From Candidatus Thorarchaeota archaeon (GTDB taxonomy: Archaea; Asgardarchaeota; Thorarchaeia; Thorarchaeales; Thorarchaeaceae), in NCBI GenBank assembly GCA_016840855.1, contig JAEORO010000184.1:1-53750 (forward strand): a stretch of 53,750 nucleotides of DNA, in the 5' to 3' direction. This document shows, piece by piece, positions 9,278 through 17,577 of the stretch (the first letter of the stretch is position 1; every line of letters begins with the position of its first letter). Under the pieces are notes generated by a model that made no database searches, had not been told where the DNA came from, and saw only the letters and a program-made list of their open reading frames with translations. Both the position numbers and the translations under genes were made by a program.

Positions 9278-9805
9278 CTAGACTAGCATTAGAAGGCCAA
9301 GAACAGAGTTCATGAAAATTGGGAATAATAGCCAGATGATATAGTTTCCAGGTGGAGCTGTAAATCTATTGAGTTTGGTTGGAATAAACCTGAAGTACCC
9401 ATTCTCTACCGGTGTCCAAAGCCAAAGTTCCATTACTTTGCTCATGAAAGGTTCCAATAACACAAAATCAGCGAGTAACGCAAGCCATCCTGAGAACAAG
9501 CATGCCAATATTCCATCAAATCCTAGTGATAATGCAACTAGGTAGCTTGCTTGAATTGAGAATACCCAAAGGAAGATGATCCATATCGGTACATTCCTTA
9601 CAAAAGGACCATTTCTTTCCTGTCGAGTATAATAATAGTATCCTTGTGAAGAAACGAGATGTTCACCAATCATTGCAATGGTCATGATTAGGAATATGTG
9701 AGGTAGTATCCTCCAGCTAAATTCCTCCCACATAAGATTGGATGTAAAACTTGAAAGAATTACAAACGTCACTAAAAGTATGAAGTTTCTGACTTTGAAT
9801 GACAT
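9278..9805 (-). CDS. small polytopic membrane protein, possibly CruF/DUF422-like
   Basis: A protein of 175 residues with about five hydrophobic helices. The conserved-looking part is DFVLLEPFMSKVMELWLW, followed later by PPGNYIIWLL. This polar-helix pattern (D..LEP, W.W, then P.N..W) resembles carotenoid-hydratase (CruF/DUF422) membrane proteins, but the match is by eye and weak. No carotenoid synthesis gene accompanies it. GGTGAT lies about nine bases before the ATG. It lies nine bases downstream of the winged-helix gene on the same strand, so the two almost certainly form an operon and the regulator may control it. Confidence 0.7.
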   Translation of the reverse strand: MSFKVRNFILLVTFVILSSFTSNLMWEEFSWRILPHIFLIMTIAMIGEHLVSSQGYYYYTRQERNGPFVRNVPIWIIFLWVFSIQASYLVALSLGFDGILACLFSGWLALLADFVLLEPFMSKVMELWLWTPVENGYFRFIPTKLNRFTAPPGNYIIWLLFPIFMNSVLGLLMLV

Positions 9806-9814
9806 AGACGACTA

Positions 9815-10099
9815 TCACCGTTTTAGCTTTCCTTTTGCAGTATCGATGAATTCCGATGTTCTCTTTCTAAGCGAAATGACCCAAGCTTTCCCCACTTTTT
9901 CTTTCTCGATTCTCTGAGTAGCTAGGCTCCTTTGTACCTTCAAAATAAGATCTACAGCCTTCCCGACTGTCCTGCGATCAATGCCTGTTGCTTTGGAAAT
10001 CCCCGCTATTGACATTGATGGTTTTTCTTTCAAAACTTGAAGGACTGCGGTCATCGCTTGAGCTAAGTCTACACGTGGAACAGTAAGTGGGAGTCTCAT
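9815..10099 (-). CDS. winged-helix DNA-binding protein
   Basis: A small basic protein of 94 residues. Residues about 20-70 make a helix-turn-helix: ISKATGIDRRTVGKAVDLIL is the turn and recognition helix, followed by a wing with alternating basic residues. There is no effector-binding domain. It precedes the membrane-protein gene by nine bases. Just upstream of its start lies a cluster of inverted repeats (10136-10177), which suggests autoregulation. There is no good ribosome site, and a TATA-like stretch lies 25-37 bases before the ATG, so the transcript may be leaderless. Confidence 0.8.
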   Translation of the reverse strand: MRLPLTVPRVDLAQAMTAVLQVLKEKPSMSIAGISKATGIDRRTVGKAVDLILKVQRSLATQRIEKEKVGKAWVISLRKRTSEFIDTAKGKLKR

Positions 10100-10135
10100 T
10101 TCTTTTCAGATATATTATCACTAAATTTACATATA

Positions 10136-10177
10136 TACATTATTATGTACACACAATAATGTTTACACTGTAGTGTA
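10136..10177. promoter_or_regulatory. cluster of inverted repeats, candidate operator of the winged-helix operon
   Basis: Three overlapping dyads lie 37-78 bases before the winged-helix gene. TACAT and ATGTA flank TATT at 10136-10149. ACATTATT (10137-10144) and AATAATGT (10155-10162) are 10 bases apart. TACACT and AGTGTA flank GT at 10164-10177. They overlap the expected TATA/BRE position, which would suit repression by the small regulator. The stop of the acetyltransferase pseudogene lies directly beyond. Confidence 0.5.
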
Positions 10178-10181
10178 TATA

Positions 10182-10533
10182 CTATTGATTTTGTTTCTTC
10201 CAGATGTACATCGAAAATTCATTGACTTTATTGAATCCAATTGATTCACACAAATGACGTGCGCGAGTGTTCGTGGTAACAGCTAGTTTAATTTTCTCAG
10301 TTTTAGGTTCAACCTTGAGGATGCATTTATTGAGTTGTTCAATAAAAAATGTTTGAAGCCTTATTTCCTTTTCCTAGACCAACTAACAATATACTATTTG
10401 TCAGAAGTCAAGCCAGTTCTATACGAATCCAACAAGCTATCTAGAGTCGTGAAAGGATCTTTTGTTACTCGATATACGTCTTAATTAGCGATTCAACATC
10501 ATTGAGGTTATTAACAATCATCACTTGCAACAT
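10182..10533 (-). pseudogene. decayed GNAT N-acetyltransferase
   Basis: Reading the minus strand in shifting frames recovers pieces of an acetyltransferase. The N-terminal piece from ATG 10533 reads MLQVMIVNNLNDVESLIKTY. After a stop and frameshift comes TKDPFTTLDSLLDSYRTGL. Then the acetyl-CoA loop reads LVGLGKGNKASNIF, and a final frame reads VTTNTRARHLCESIGFNKVN and ends with a tag at 10182-10184. The ends resemble the intact gene at 10569-11480 (IRKDHFDDIDSIIKRY at the start, NARYLYASLGFEKVHENSIY at the end). The centre is missing and at least two frameshifts are present. This remnant fills most of the 469-base stretch between the winged-helix gene and the intact acetyltransferase. Confidence 0.75.
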
Positions 10534-10568
10534 TTTCTAGTTTCTAATTGTCTTCTTGATCAATAAAT

Positions 10569-11480
10569 CTACTGCGCTTTTCTCCAACTGTAAATTGAAT
10601 TTTCATGTACTTTTTCAAATCCAAGCGATGCGTAAAGGTACCTAGCATTATTCTTCAATGTCACATCAAGATTTACTTTTGATAATGCAGGTTCAGATTC
10701 AGCAAGCCGTTTCATCGATTGTACAAGCAATGACTTTCCAAGTCCCCGACCCCTAAACTCCTTTTTAATCACAATATCTGGAATATATCCAGTGTCCCCA
10801 TCTCTTACTGTCATAAAACAAGCACCAGCAGGAGTATCATTACTGAACAAAATCCAGGATGATGATTCACGGTAATCTCCAAACCTGCTAGCCTCAATAC
10901 TCTCTAGGAGACGCGTGCTACCTTCTAAGGAACCAAAGAAATCAGGAAATACATTTTGGTCGACATGACCATCATTTCCTTCAAATACAAGTTGAGAAAT
11001 CTTTTCTCTTATTTCCGGAGTATATGGTTCGAAACTCATACCTTCCGAAAGCTCAGGCTCAGCTAGAGCTTCTATATCACTCCGAGGCAAGGTCATATGC
11101 ATCCTATCATATTTTGAAAAACCAATCTCAACAAAGTGCTTTGATAATTCTTCAGAAATCCAAGGACCTCCAGTTGTGATGTGGGGATAGTCATTTTTGA
11201 ATCTTTCAAATAATGCGCTAACAAGCCTCTTCTCTATCTCAACATCGCCAGCAGCGTAGGCAAAATTAATTCGAACACTCGCTTTCCCAAAAAGGGCCAT
11301 CCCTTTGAGAAAACCATCTTCTGAGTATTCACCATATACACAGGCTTTGTTTTCAGTAATTGAATCTTTGATTTGCTCTGCAAAATTATCTGGAAGGCTA
11401 TCATCTTTTGTGAGTTCCCTATATCGTTTGATAATAGAGTCAATATCATCAAAATGATCTTTTCTAATTTCACGAATCAT
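10569..11480 (-). CDS. GNAT family N-acetyltransferase
   Basis: Predicted acetyl-CoA-dependent acetyltransferase of unknown substrate. The C-terminal domain shows GNAT motif A, IVIKKEFRGRGLGKSLLVQS, then NARYLYASLGFEKV. The N-terminal half of about 150 residues is probably a degenerate second GNAT-like fold, as in other two-domain members. I use ATG 11480 because homology with the neighbouring pseudogene begins just after it; an upstream in-frame ATG at 11540 would add 20 residues not seen in the relative. No Shine-Dalgarno sequence is present at either. Confidence 0.85.
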   Translation of the reverse strand: MIREIRKDHFDDIDSIIKRYRELTKDDSLPDNFAEQIKDSITENKACVYGEYSEDGFLKGMALFGKASVRINFAYAAGDVEIEKRLVSALFERFKNDYPHITTGGPWISEELSKHFVEIGFSKYDRMHMTLPRSDIEALAEPELSEGMSFEPYTPEIREKISQLVFEGNDGHVDQNVFPDFFGSLEGSTRLLESIEASRFGDYRESSSWILFSNDTPAGACFMTVRDGDTGYIPDIVIKKEFRGRGLGKSLLVQSMKRLAESEPALSKVNLDVTLKNNARYLYASLGFEKVHENSIYSWRKAQ

Positions 11481-11632
11481 AAGGAAAAAGAATTTAGAGA
11501 TATCATAGTAGTTACCATTTACGCAATTATTAGGAGCCATTCTCGAAATCTTGTCAGTTTTGATAATTTCTTAAATCCATTCTTCTATTTCCCACCAATT
11601 AGATAGATTGTACCAATTAGGGGAATTCTAGG

Positions 11633-12775
11633 TCAAAACACTCTGTGTTTGATATCAATATCTCTCTTCCTAAGCTCATCAATGAAGAGGTTTGGAGGAA
11701 TGCATCTTTCTGGTGTAAGTACGCCACGCTTGGAGATTCTACCATCCGCCATCATAATGGCAGTAACTGAAGCTGGAAATGATGTTGTGCGCATCATAGA
11801 TGTCAATCCTGTTGTATCATCATAGTAGTCAATTACTTCATACTCAACATTTCTAGCCTCTGTCCCCTTCCAACCTTCGACCGTTACACGAATAAGAGTC
11901 ACATCTTTTCCTGAGGGGGGTAAGTTCTTTTCAAGAAGATTTTCAAGAACTCTACGCGGATTGATTTTCTTTCCATCAACATCAATTTCTTTGCTATCCA
12001 TTAAGCCCAGTTTCATTATGCACCACATCTTATGGCCATGACCTGGATAGCGAATGGTCTTGTAATCTAATTCTTTCACCTTCCCCTCGTAGGTATGAGG
12101 AAGTGTTGATGTCCCTCCACTTGTGTTGAATGCCTCTAGCTTACCAAACGGTTCTGGAAAAACTATCTCTTCAAATCCGACTAGAGGTTCCTCTATTGTG
12201 ATTTTCCCGTCCCGCAATGCAACACAAGGTTCAATGTACTCGTTGATCAAGCCTTCAACAGAGAATATTAAAGAATAATTGAGAGGTGGACGAGGTTCTT
12301 GCTGAAGACCACCTACACGGATTTTCACGCTCTCAGTACGATCAAGGTACTCAATCCCTTCCCTGGCAAGCACGCTCACCATTCCAGGTGCAAGACCACA
12401 GTCTGGCACTACTGTGACACCAGCGTCTTTCGCTTGATCGTTCATTTCAAGCTGTTTCTGAACTATGGTCCACCCACCACCCAAATCGCACATGTGAGTA
12501 CCAGTTTCAATTGCTACCTCTGTATGTAGGACATTTACGGTATAGCTGACTGCACTAATGACCGAATCAACTTTTGAAAACACTTTGACGAGTTGGTCAC
12601 GTTTCTTTGCATCAATCTTTTCAGCAATAGCCTTGTCACCTACTTCTTTTGCCAAAGCTTCTGCACACTTGATGTCAATGTCCGCAAGCACTATCTGCTC
12701 GATACTATCTTGCTTGACAAGATCGTAGGCAGCACCTTTACCCATCTGTCCAGATCCAAGTACTAGAACCTTCAT
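11633..12775 (-). CDS. saccharopine dehydrogenase family protein, lysine 6-dehydrogenase-like
   Basis: NAD(P)-dependent oxidoreductase of amino-acid metabolism. The N-terminal Rossmann loop is GSGQMGKGAA at residues 7-16, and ADID ends the second strand. The central CGLAPGMVSVLA and GGLQQEPRPPLNYSLIFSVE are typical of the saccharopine/lysine dehydrogenase family. At 380 residues it has the size of lysine 6-dehydrogenases rather than the longer saccharopine reductases. The likely reaction is oxidation of lysine or a related diamino acid, but the substrate cannot be settled by eye. GAGG lies about ten bases before the ATG. A TATA-like box on the minus strand (12854-12864) could start a transcript with a leader of about 55-60 bases. 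Confidence 0.85.
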   Translation of the reverse strand: MKVLVLGSGQMGKGAAYDLVKQDSIEQIVLADIDIKCAEALAKEVGDKAIAEKIDAKKRDQLVKVFSKVDSVISAVSYTVNVLHTEVAIETGTHMCDLGGGWTIVQKQLEMNDQAKDAGVTVVPDCGLAPGMVSVLAREGIEYLDRTESVKIRVGGLQQEPRPPLNYSLIFSVEGLINEYIEPCVALRDGKITIEEPLVGFEEIVFPEPFGKLEAFNTSGGTSTLPHTYEGKVKELDYKTIRYPGHGHKMWCIMKLGLMDSKEIDVDGKKINPRRVLENLLEKNLPPSGKDVTLIRVTVEGWKGTEARNVEYEVIDYYDDTTGLTSMMRTTSFPASVTAIMMADGRISKRGVLTPERCIPPNLFIDELRKRDIDIKHRVF

Positions 12776-12863
12776 GACAAGCTCGCCTCAAGATACGATT
12801 GTCAAATGTGGAGCAACGGCATGTAAAAACAATTCCGTCGAGCGCTTTCTTTGTCTATAAATG

Positions 12864-12884
12864 CCGATATCATTCACTTATCGG
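12864..12884. promoter_or_regulatory. inverted repeat between thrS and the saccharopine-dehydrogenase-like gene
   Basis: CCGATA (12864-12869) and TATCGG (12879-12884) are perfect arms nine bases apart. The repeat lies 20 bases after the thrS stop and touches the upstream side of a TATA-like box for the next gene. It could be a thrS terminator stem or an operator. Confidence 0.4.
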
Positions 12885-12903
12885 AGAGAAGATGATCCTT
12901 CGT

Positions 12904-14796
12904 TCATACTTCTCTTGAAAAGATTGGTTGTTTTGATATTAGATTTGGAAGAAGCAGCCTCTGTTTCGGTGCGAAGCTTGTTTTCTTATCAATCTCTTTG
13001 GCTAATTCCTGAATGCTCATAGTGACTTGGTCTTTCATTTCGCGTCGTCGTATGACAAGCTTTCCACTATCCTTCTCTTTTGCCCCGACAACACAGATGT
13101 ATGGAATCCAGAGTTTCTCAGCACTCCGAACTTTCTTTCCGACAGTCTGAGAACGGTCATCAATCTCATATCGAACCCCATACTTATCAAGCGTCTTTCC
13201 CAATTCAATGCAATAGTCTATGTAGCTATCATCAACAGGTGCAAGACGCACTTGTACAGGAGTCATCCAGAGGGGGAGATGAGGTACTTTTCCAGCTAAT
13301 TTCTGCTTATGCGCATGTTCTAATACACCATAAAGTACTCTCTCAATTGATCCAGATGGAGAGGTATGAAGAATCAATGGGTATTTCTCTTTTCCATCTT
13401 CATCCACATATTTTATGTTAAATCGTTCACTATTCTCAACATCGATTTGGACAGTACCCAAACAAGCAGCTTTCTTCTGCTCATCAACCACGTTCCATTC
13501 GCCCTTGAAAATGAAGTACGCATATCTCTGGTCGAAAATCTCAAGCATCAGTGGTTTTCCAATTCGATTTACGACCTTTAAGACAAACTCTTTATTTTCC
13601 TCATAGAAGGATCTGAGAATTCTAAATGAAACCTCGTAGGAAACCTCGAACTCAGCATGGATTTTCTCGATGAATTCAAGTTGACGAAGGACAGCTTCTT
13701 TGGCTCCTTCTTCGTCGGCAACAATTTCATGGATATCAGGCATGGTGAAAACACGAGGACGACGCATACCAGCTAGTTCTCCACTCTGTTCTCTCCTGAA
13801 TGAAGGTGCGATCTCGAATAGCTTCAGAGGTAATTGTTTGTAAGACACGTGCGCTTGTGATATGAGGAGGAATTGTCCAAAGCATGCACTGAATCGGGCA
13901 AAGTATTCTCGGTCACCAGAGCGTACAACATATTGACGGGAAGGAAACCTCTGGAGATAAGATTTCAATGAGGGGTGTTGATAGTCATAGATGAGTGGAG
14001 TTTGGAGAACATGTGCCCCATAATCAACCATCTCAGTAATAACACGTTCCTCAATCGCCTTCTTCAAGGTCAGTCCTCGAGGAGGCCAGCGAAAATTACC
14101 GGCATCTGATCCAGGTTCATAATCGACAAGTTCTAGCTGCTTCATCAGCTCAATGTGCGGAGGAGGTTCTTGTGCAGTCCTGTCTTTTGCAGTTTCATAT
14201 TGCATGTAGAGTTCTAATTCCTTGTATTTACTGTAGTCGAAATCTTTGATTGGAGTCAATTTCCCACCGGGTTCCATGATGAAGAACTCTGAGGTGGACT
14301 TCTCTTCAGCAACAAGTGCAGTGAGATCCTCACCTTCGGTGATGTCAACATCCGCAACCTTTGAAATCTCCTTTGAAATATCTAAAACCTTCGAACGTTC
14401 AGCAAGAGGATGTCCTTTGCAGTGAATCTCAAATGCCTTATACCAGCCAAATGGTACTCTCACTACGTCGTATCCTCGCTCCTTGAGATCTTTTTCAACA
14501 GCCTTGAGAAGTTTCAGACCGACGCTTGGCTTTGATGGATTCTCAGTCAAGTGTACCCAAGGATAAACAATAATTTTCTCTTCTTTGACCTCGTCAGCTG
14601 CGCTAGCAATCATATCAGCAGTAGCTTTTGCAGCAGCTTGAATATTGTGAGCATCTGTTGTTTCAGCAGCGATGAAATTGACTAAGCAGGAATCATCAGT
14701 CTTGTAGACTTTCTCTTTTACATCTTCTGCATTCTTGAGCGCTTTTCTTTTGGCTTCATATGAAAAGCCATCGCTGTGAATTTGTAACATTCTCAC
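12904..14796 (-). CDS. thrS: threonyl-tRNA synthetase, archaeal type
   Basis: Charges tRNA-Thr. The first 145 or so residues, beginning MRMLQIHSDGFSYEAK, are the archaea-specific editing domain that removes mischarged serine and is related to D-aminoacyl-tRNA deacylases. The class II core follows, with motif 2 as FRREQSGELAGMRRPRVFTM and motif 3 as GSIERVLYGVLEHA. The C-terminal anticodon-binding domain runs from VQVRLAPVDD through IPYICVVGAKE. At 630 residues it is complete. The start is GTG 14796: GAGGT lies seven bases upstream, and MRML is the usual start of archaeal homologues, so the ATG two codons later is not the start. This gene is the best single argument for an archaeal origin. Confidence 0.97.
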   Translation of the reverse strand: MRMLQIHSDGFSYEAKRKALKNAEDVKEKVYKTDDSCLVNFIAAETTDAHNIQAAAKATADMIASAADEVKEEKIIVYPWVHLTENPSKPSVGLKLLKAVEKDLKERGYDVVRVPFGWYKAFEIHCKGHPLAERSKVLDISKEISKVADVDITEGEDLTALVAEEKSTSEFFIMEPGGKLTPIKDFDYSKYKELELYMQYETAKDRTAQEPPPHIELMKQLELVDYEPGSDAGNFRWPPRGLTLKKAIEERVITEMVDYGAHVLQTPLIYDYQHPSLKSYLQRFPSRQYVVRSGDREYFARFSACFGQFLLISQAHVSYKQLPLKLFEIAPSFRREQSGELAGMRRPRVFTMPDIHEIVADEEGAKEAVLRQLEFIEKIHAEFEVSYEVSFRILRSFYEENKEFVLKVVNRIGKPLMLEIFDQRYAYFIFKGEWNVVDEQKKAACLGTVQIDVENSERFNIKYVDEDGKEKYPLILHTSPSGSIERVLYGVLEHAHKQKLAGKVPHLPLWMTPVQVRLAPVDDSYIDYCIELGKTLDKYGVRYEIDDRSQTVGKKVRSAEKLWIPYICVVGAKEKDSGKLVIRRREMKDQVTMSIQELAKEIDKKTSFAPKQRLLLPNLISKQPIFSREV

Positions 14797-14913
14797 TTTA
14801 AAGACCTCAGCTGGTTATGTCATATTTCGTTTCTTACTTAAGCTTGGCGTATTGGAGCTTTCTATGTGAATATGATGTGATTAGGAATATGGATAGAGCA
14901 GATGTTCCATCAA

Positions 14914-15714
14914 TCAAGAGGGTGACTTGTACTTTGTTTTTGCAAGAATAGCAACAAGCACAACTCCACCTAACTCGATTCCAATACAAATTATCACCAC
15001 TACATCGAATAGAGGTGGGAGTGTTATCATCAACATGGTTGATGGAAACACATATACAAAGACTGTATCAGAAACTGAATTTCCTAAATCATCAGCTAGG
15101 ACTATAGTAAGATTATAGAAGCCATACCCAAGAAATGAGAGAGAAACAAAAATTGGCGTACCCGCAGTCCAAGTTCCTGAATCAAAAACTGTCCCATTAA
15201 GATAAACGGAATATGTATTGGGATCAGAATCAATTCCAACCCAACTGATACTGTTTGTTAGATCGCCAGCAAATAGAAACAAGTCAGAGGGGGTGCTTAC
15301 AACAGGTATCTGGTCAGTAGGATATACAATGACCACAACTTCTGATACTGCACTTTGTGAAAAGACATCATCAATATACAATGTATAATTGTAAGCGCCA
15401 ACACTCAATCCATCAACATTCCATGTAAGGCTTGTAGGATTATCAATAACTGCATCAGTGAATATTAGTGCTCCATCCAGGTATAAATTCACAGAAGCTA
15501 AATCTTCATCAAAATATTCCCAATAGAGATTATGTCCCGTAGTACCTTCTTCATAAATCAAATCCTCTGGTTCGACTGTGATTTCTGGCGGCTGCGTGTC
15601 CTGCAATATTGCATTGTGGTTCCCTACTACACGAGAAAAGTCAAACTGAATCCCAATTGTGGTAGCTATTAGTAAGATGCCAACCACTATTGAAACAAAC
15701 GAATTACTTTGCAA
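14914..15714 (-). CDS. small exported Ig-like protein with C-terminal membrane anchor
   Basis: N-terminal signal helix (about residues 5-23), two beta-rich Ig- or cadherin-like repeats (about residues 45-130 and 135-225), and a transmembrane helix FDVVVIICIGIELGGVVLVAIL with a short basic tail. Repeat signatures are LYWEYFDEDLASVNLYLDG and ISWVGIDSDPNTYSVYLNG, which align with each other; each ends with a Y.Y.LY or FYNLTIV strand. NxS/T sequons are present, so glycosylation is possible. The start is TTG 15714, with GGAG four bases upstream. Function is unknown; a surface-layer or adhesion role is inference. Confidence 0.8.
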   Translation of the reverse strand: MQSNSFVSIVVGILLIATTIGIQFDFSRVVGNHNAILQDTQPPEITVEPEDLIYEEGTTGHNLYWEYFDEDLASVNLYLDGALIFTDAVIDNPTSLTWNVDGLSVGAYNYTLYIDDVFSQSAVSEVVVIVYPTDQIPVVSTPSDLFLFAGDLTNSISWVGIDSDPNTYSVYLNGTVFDSGTWTAGTPIFVSLSFLGYGFYNLTIVLADDLGNSVSDTVFVYVFPSTMLMITLPPLFDVVVIICIGIELGGVVLVAILAKTKYKSPS

Positions 15715-15810
15715 GAAACTCCAATCTCCTTTGTTTTATACACTGTTGACTTTTAGAAATGTCGGTCTTTGGACAGTGGCACGCATCAAAGTTAATGCGA
15801 CCATTACCTT

Positions 15811-15840
15811 TTTATTAATATATTAACCATAGTTAATAAC
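15811..15840. promoter_or_regulatory. TATA box and palindrome at the start of the flavin oxidoreductase gene
   Basis: A TATA-like TTTATTAATAT starts 30 bases before ATG 15841, so transcription would begin at or near the start codon (leaderless). TATTAACCATAGTTAATA at 15821-15838 is a perfect dyad with 7-base arms, covering the space between the TATA box and the start. A bound regulator would block initiation. Confidence 0.6.
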
Positions 15841-17274
15841 ATGAAGAACTATGATCTCATCGTTATAGGTTCAGGTGCAGGAATGAACATTGCTTCATCT
15901 GCATATGAGCAAGGACTTAGGGTTGCAGTCGTTGAAAGTGGGCCCATGGGAGGTACTTGTTTGAATCGAGGGTGTATACCCACGAAGATTCTCACATATG
16001 TTGCAGACATAATCACGCAAGCTCAGCACCTCAAAGAGCTAGGAGTTGAGTTCAAGATTGAGAAGATTGACTATCCATGGATTATGAGAAGAATGAGAAA
16101 TGAAGTAGATGGGGATAGTAGGGAACAAGGCGAATCAGTGGATGCTGCAGAAGGAATTGACTGGTACAAGGGGACAGGAGCATTTGTAGATGATTATATT
16201 CTGGAGGTTAACGAAGAGAGAATAAAGTCTCCAAACATTATCATTGCAGCTGGTTCGAGGCCTTTGATTCCTAACATAAAAGGTCTCGACAAAGTTGAAT
16301 ATCTCACTAATGATGAAGCACTTCATCTTATGGAACAGCCCAAATCTATGCTTGTTATGGGAGGAGGTTATATTGCAACGGAATTTGGACACTTCTTTTC
16401 AGCGGTGGGCACTGAAGTGACGATAATAGGACGTAACGAATACCTTGTGAAGAATGAAGATTCTGATGTTTCTGAGATTCTTAAGCAGGAACTCTCGAAG
16501 AGGATGCATGTTCACACCAATCATGAGGTCATCGAAGTAAAGGAAGAGAATGGCGAGAAAATAGTGATTGCTTTAAATCGTGAATCTGGAGCCAAGACCG
16601 AGTTCCGAGGTGAAACATTACTTGTTGCGGCAGGTAGACGCTCAAATGCAGACTTGTTCAAACCCGACAAGACAGGTGTCAAAGTTGACAAGAATGGGTG
16701 GATTATTGTAGACGAATACTTCAGGACAAGCAAGAAGGGTATCTGGTCATTTGGAGATGCGATTGGACGCTATCAATTCAGACATGTCGCAAACGATGAG
16801 TCCCAAATTGTTTGGTATAACTTGGTGCAAACTCTAAATGCTCAACACAAGCGTTCCAAACCGGAATTAATGACTATGGATTACCATGCGATTCCTAGAG
16901 CGGTTTTCTCATATCCTCCGATTGCTACTGTAGGGATGACGCTTAATGAAGCTAAGGAATCGGGGCGTAGGTTATTGGTTGGTCAAGCAGATTATTCGAT
17001 CGCTGCAAAAGGATTTGCGATGGGAAATCCCGCTTCATTAGTTCGAGTGATTGCTGATGCAGATAATCGGAAGATTCTCGGAGCAACAATAATAGGTCCA
17101 TATGCGCCAATCTTGATACAAGAGATAATTAACCTCATGTATACTCACGATGGGACGTATCAATCAATGTTTCAAGCAATGCATATACATCCTGCACTCC
17201 CCGAGGTTGTTCAACGCACATTTGGAAGGTTAGCGCCAATTGATGGTGGACATGTTCATCATCATCATCATTGA
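15841..17274 (+). CDS. FAD-dependent pyridine nucleotide-disulfide oxidoreductase, dihydrolipoamide dehydrogenase-like
   Basis: Class I flavoprotein disulfide reductase. The FAD loop GSGAGMNIA is near residue 11, and the redox disulfide is C40/C45 in GGTCLNRGCIPTK. The NAD loop VMGGGYIATEFG and a second FAD motif IWSFGDAIG follow. The dimerisation domain ends with the active-site base pair in HIHPALPEVV. Its N-terminal half is closest to dihydrolipoamide dehydrogenases, but no 2-oxoacid dehydrogenase or lipoate genes are close by, so mycothione-, mercury- or other disulfide-reductase relatives are alternatives. The protein ends in a natural histidine tail (HVHHHHH). The gene stands alone and appears to have a leaderless, palindrome-controlled promoter. 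Confidence 0.9.
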   Translation: MKNYDLIVIGSGAGMNIASSAYEQGLRVAVVESGPMGGTCLNRGCIPTKILTYVADIITQAQHLKELGVEFKIEKIDYPWIMRRMRNEVDGDSREQGESVDAAEGIDWYKGTGAFVDDYILEVNEERIKSPNIIIAAGSRPLIPNIKGLDKVEYLTNDEALHLMEQPKSMLVMGGGYIATEFGHFFSAVGTEVTIIGRNEYLVKNEDSDVSEILKQELSKRMHVHTNHEVIEVKEENGEKIVIALNRESGAKTEFRGETLLVAAGRRSNADLFKPDKTGVKVDKNGWIIVDEYFRTSKKGIWSFGDAIGRYQFRHVANDESQIVWYNLVQTLNAQHKRSKPELMTMDYHAIPRAVFSYPPIATVGMTLNEAKESGRRLLVGQADYSIAAKGFAMGNPASLVRVIADADNRKILGATIIGPYAPILIQEIINLMYTHDGTYQSMFQAMHIHPALPEVVQRTFGRLAPIDGGHVHHHHH

Positions 17275-17577
17275 GCATAGTAAAAATTCAGACACGAACC
17301 TGGAATATAATACAATTCACTATTAGAACAGGTAAAATCATCAATTCTATCACAATAGTGTGGGTCAGTTCAAGCTTTCGCCACAATTTCAAAGAGGAGC
17401 AGAAGTAATATATCGGTTTGATAATAGAAAATGGTAGTTCGCTGGGCGGCCGAGGAGAGGAAGGTAGCTAGCGCGCGTTAGTTAAAACCACATGCAAGAC
17501 GCAATTTAGAGTGCCACCATTCTATACATGGTTTTGAATTCGCTTTCTCCCTCTGGACGTCTTAAGAGGAGGAGCGC
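17275..17577 (+). promoter_or_regulatory. 303-base leader region of the giant gene with alternative RNA pairings
   Basis: The first 130 bases show no gene. A TATA-like TAATATATC lies near 17406-17414, predicting a leader of about 140 bases. In it, CTTTCTC (17543-17549) plus CCTC (17550-17553) can pair with GAGG (17452-17455) and GAGGAAG (17457-17463), giving 11 pairs with one bulge. An inner stem joins 17482-17490 to 17529-17537. CTAGCGCGCGTTAG (17468-17481) is nearly self-complementary. The same pyrimidine strand (17544-17550) can instead pair with the ribosome site GGAGGAG at 17568-17574. The pairings exclude each other, as in a translational switch. Confidence 0.45.

Noticed and set aside
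17452..17481. GC-rich island with CTAGCGCGCGTTAG as a horizontally acquired att site
   Set aside because: No integrase, direct-repeat partner or tRNA is nearby; pairing with downstream leader bases explains the composition better.
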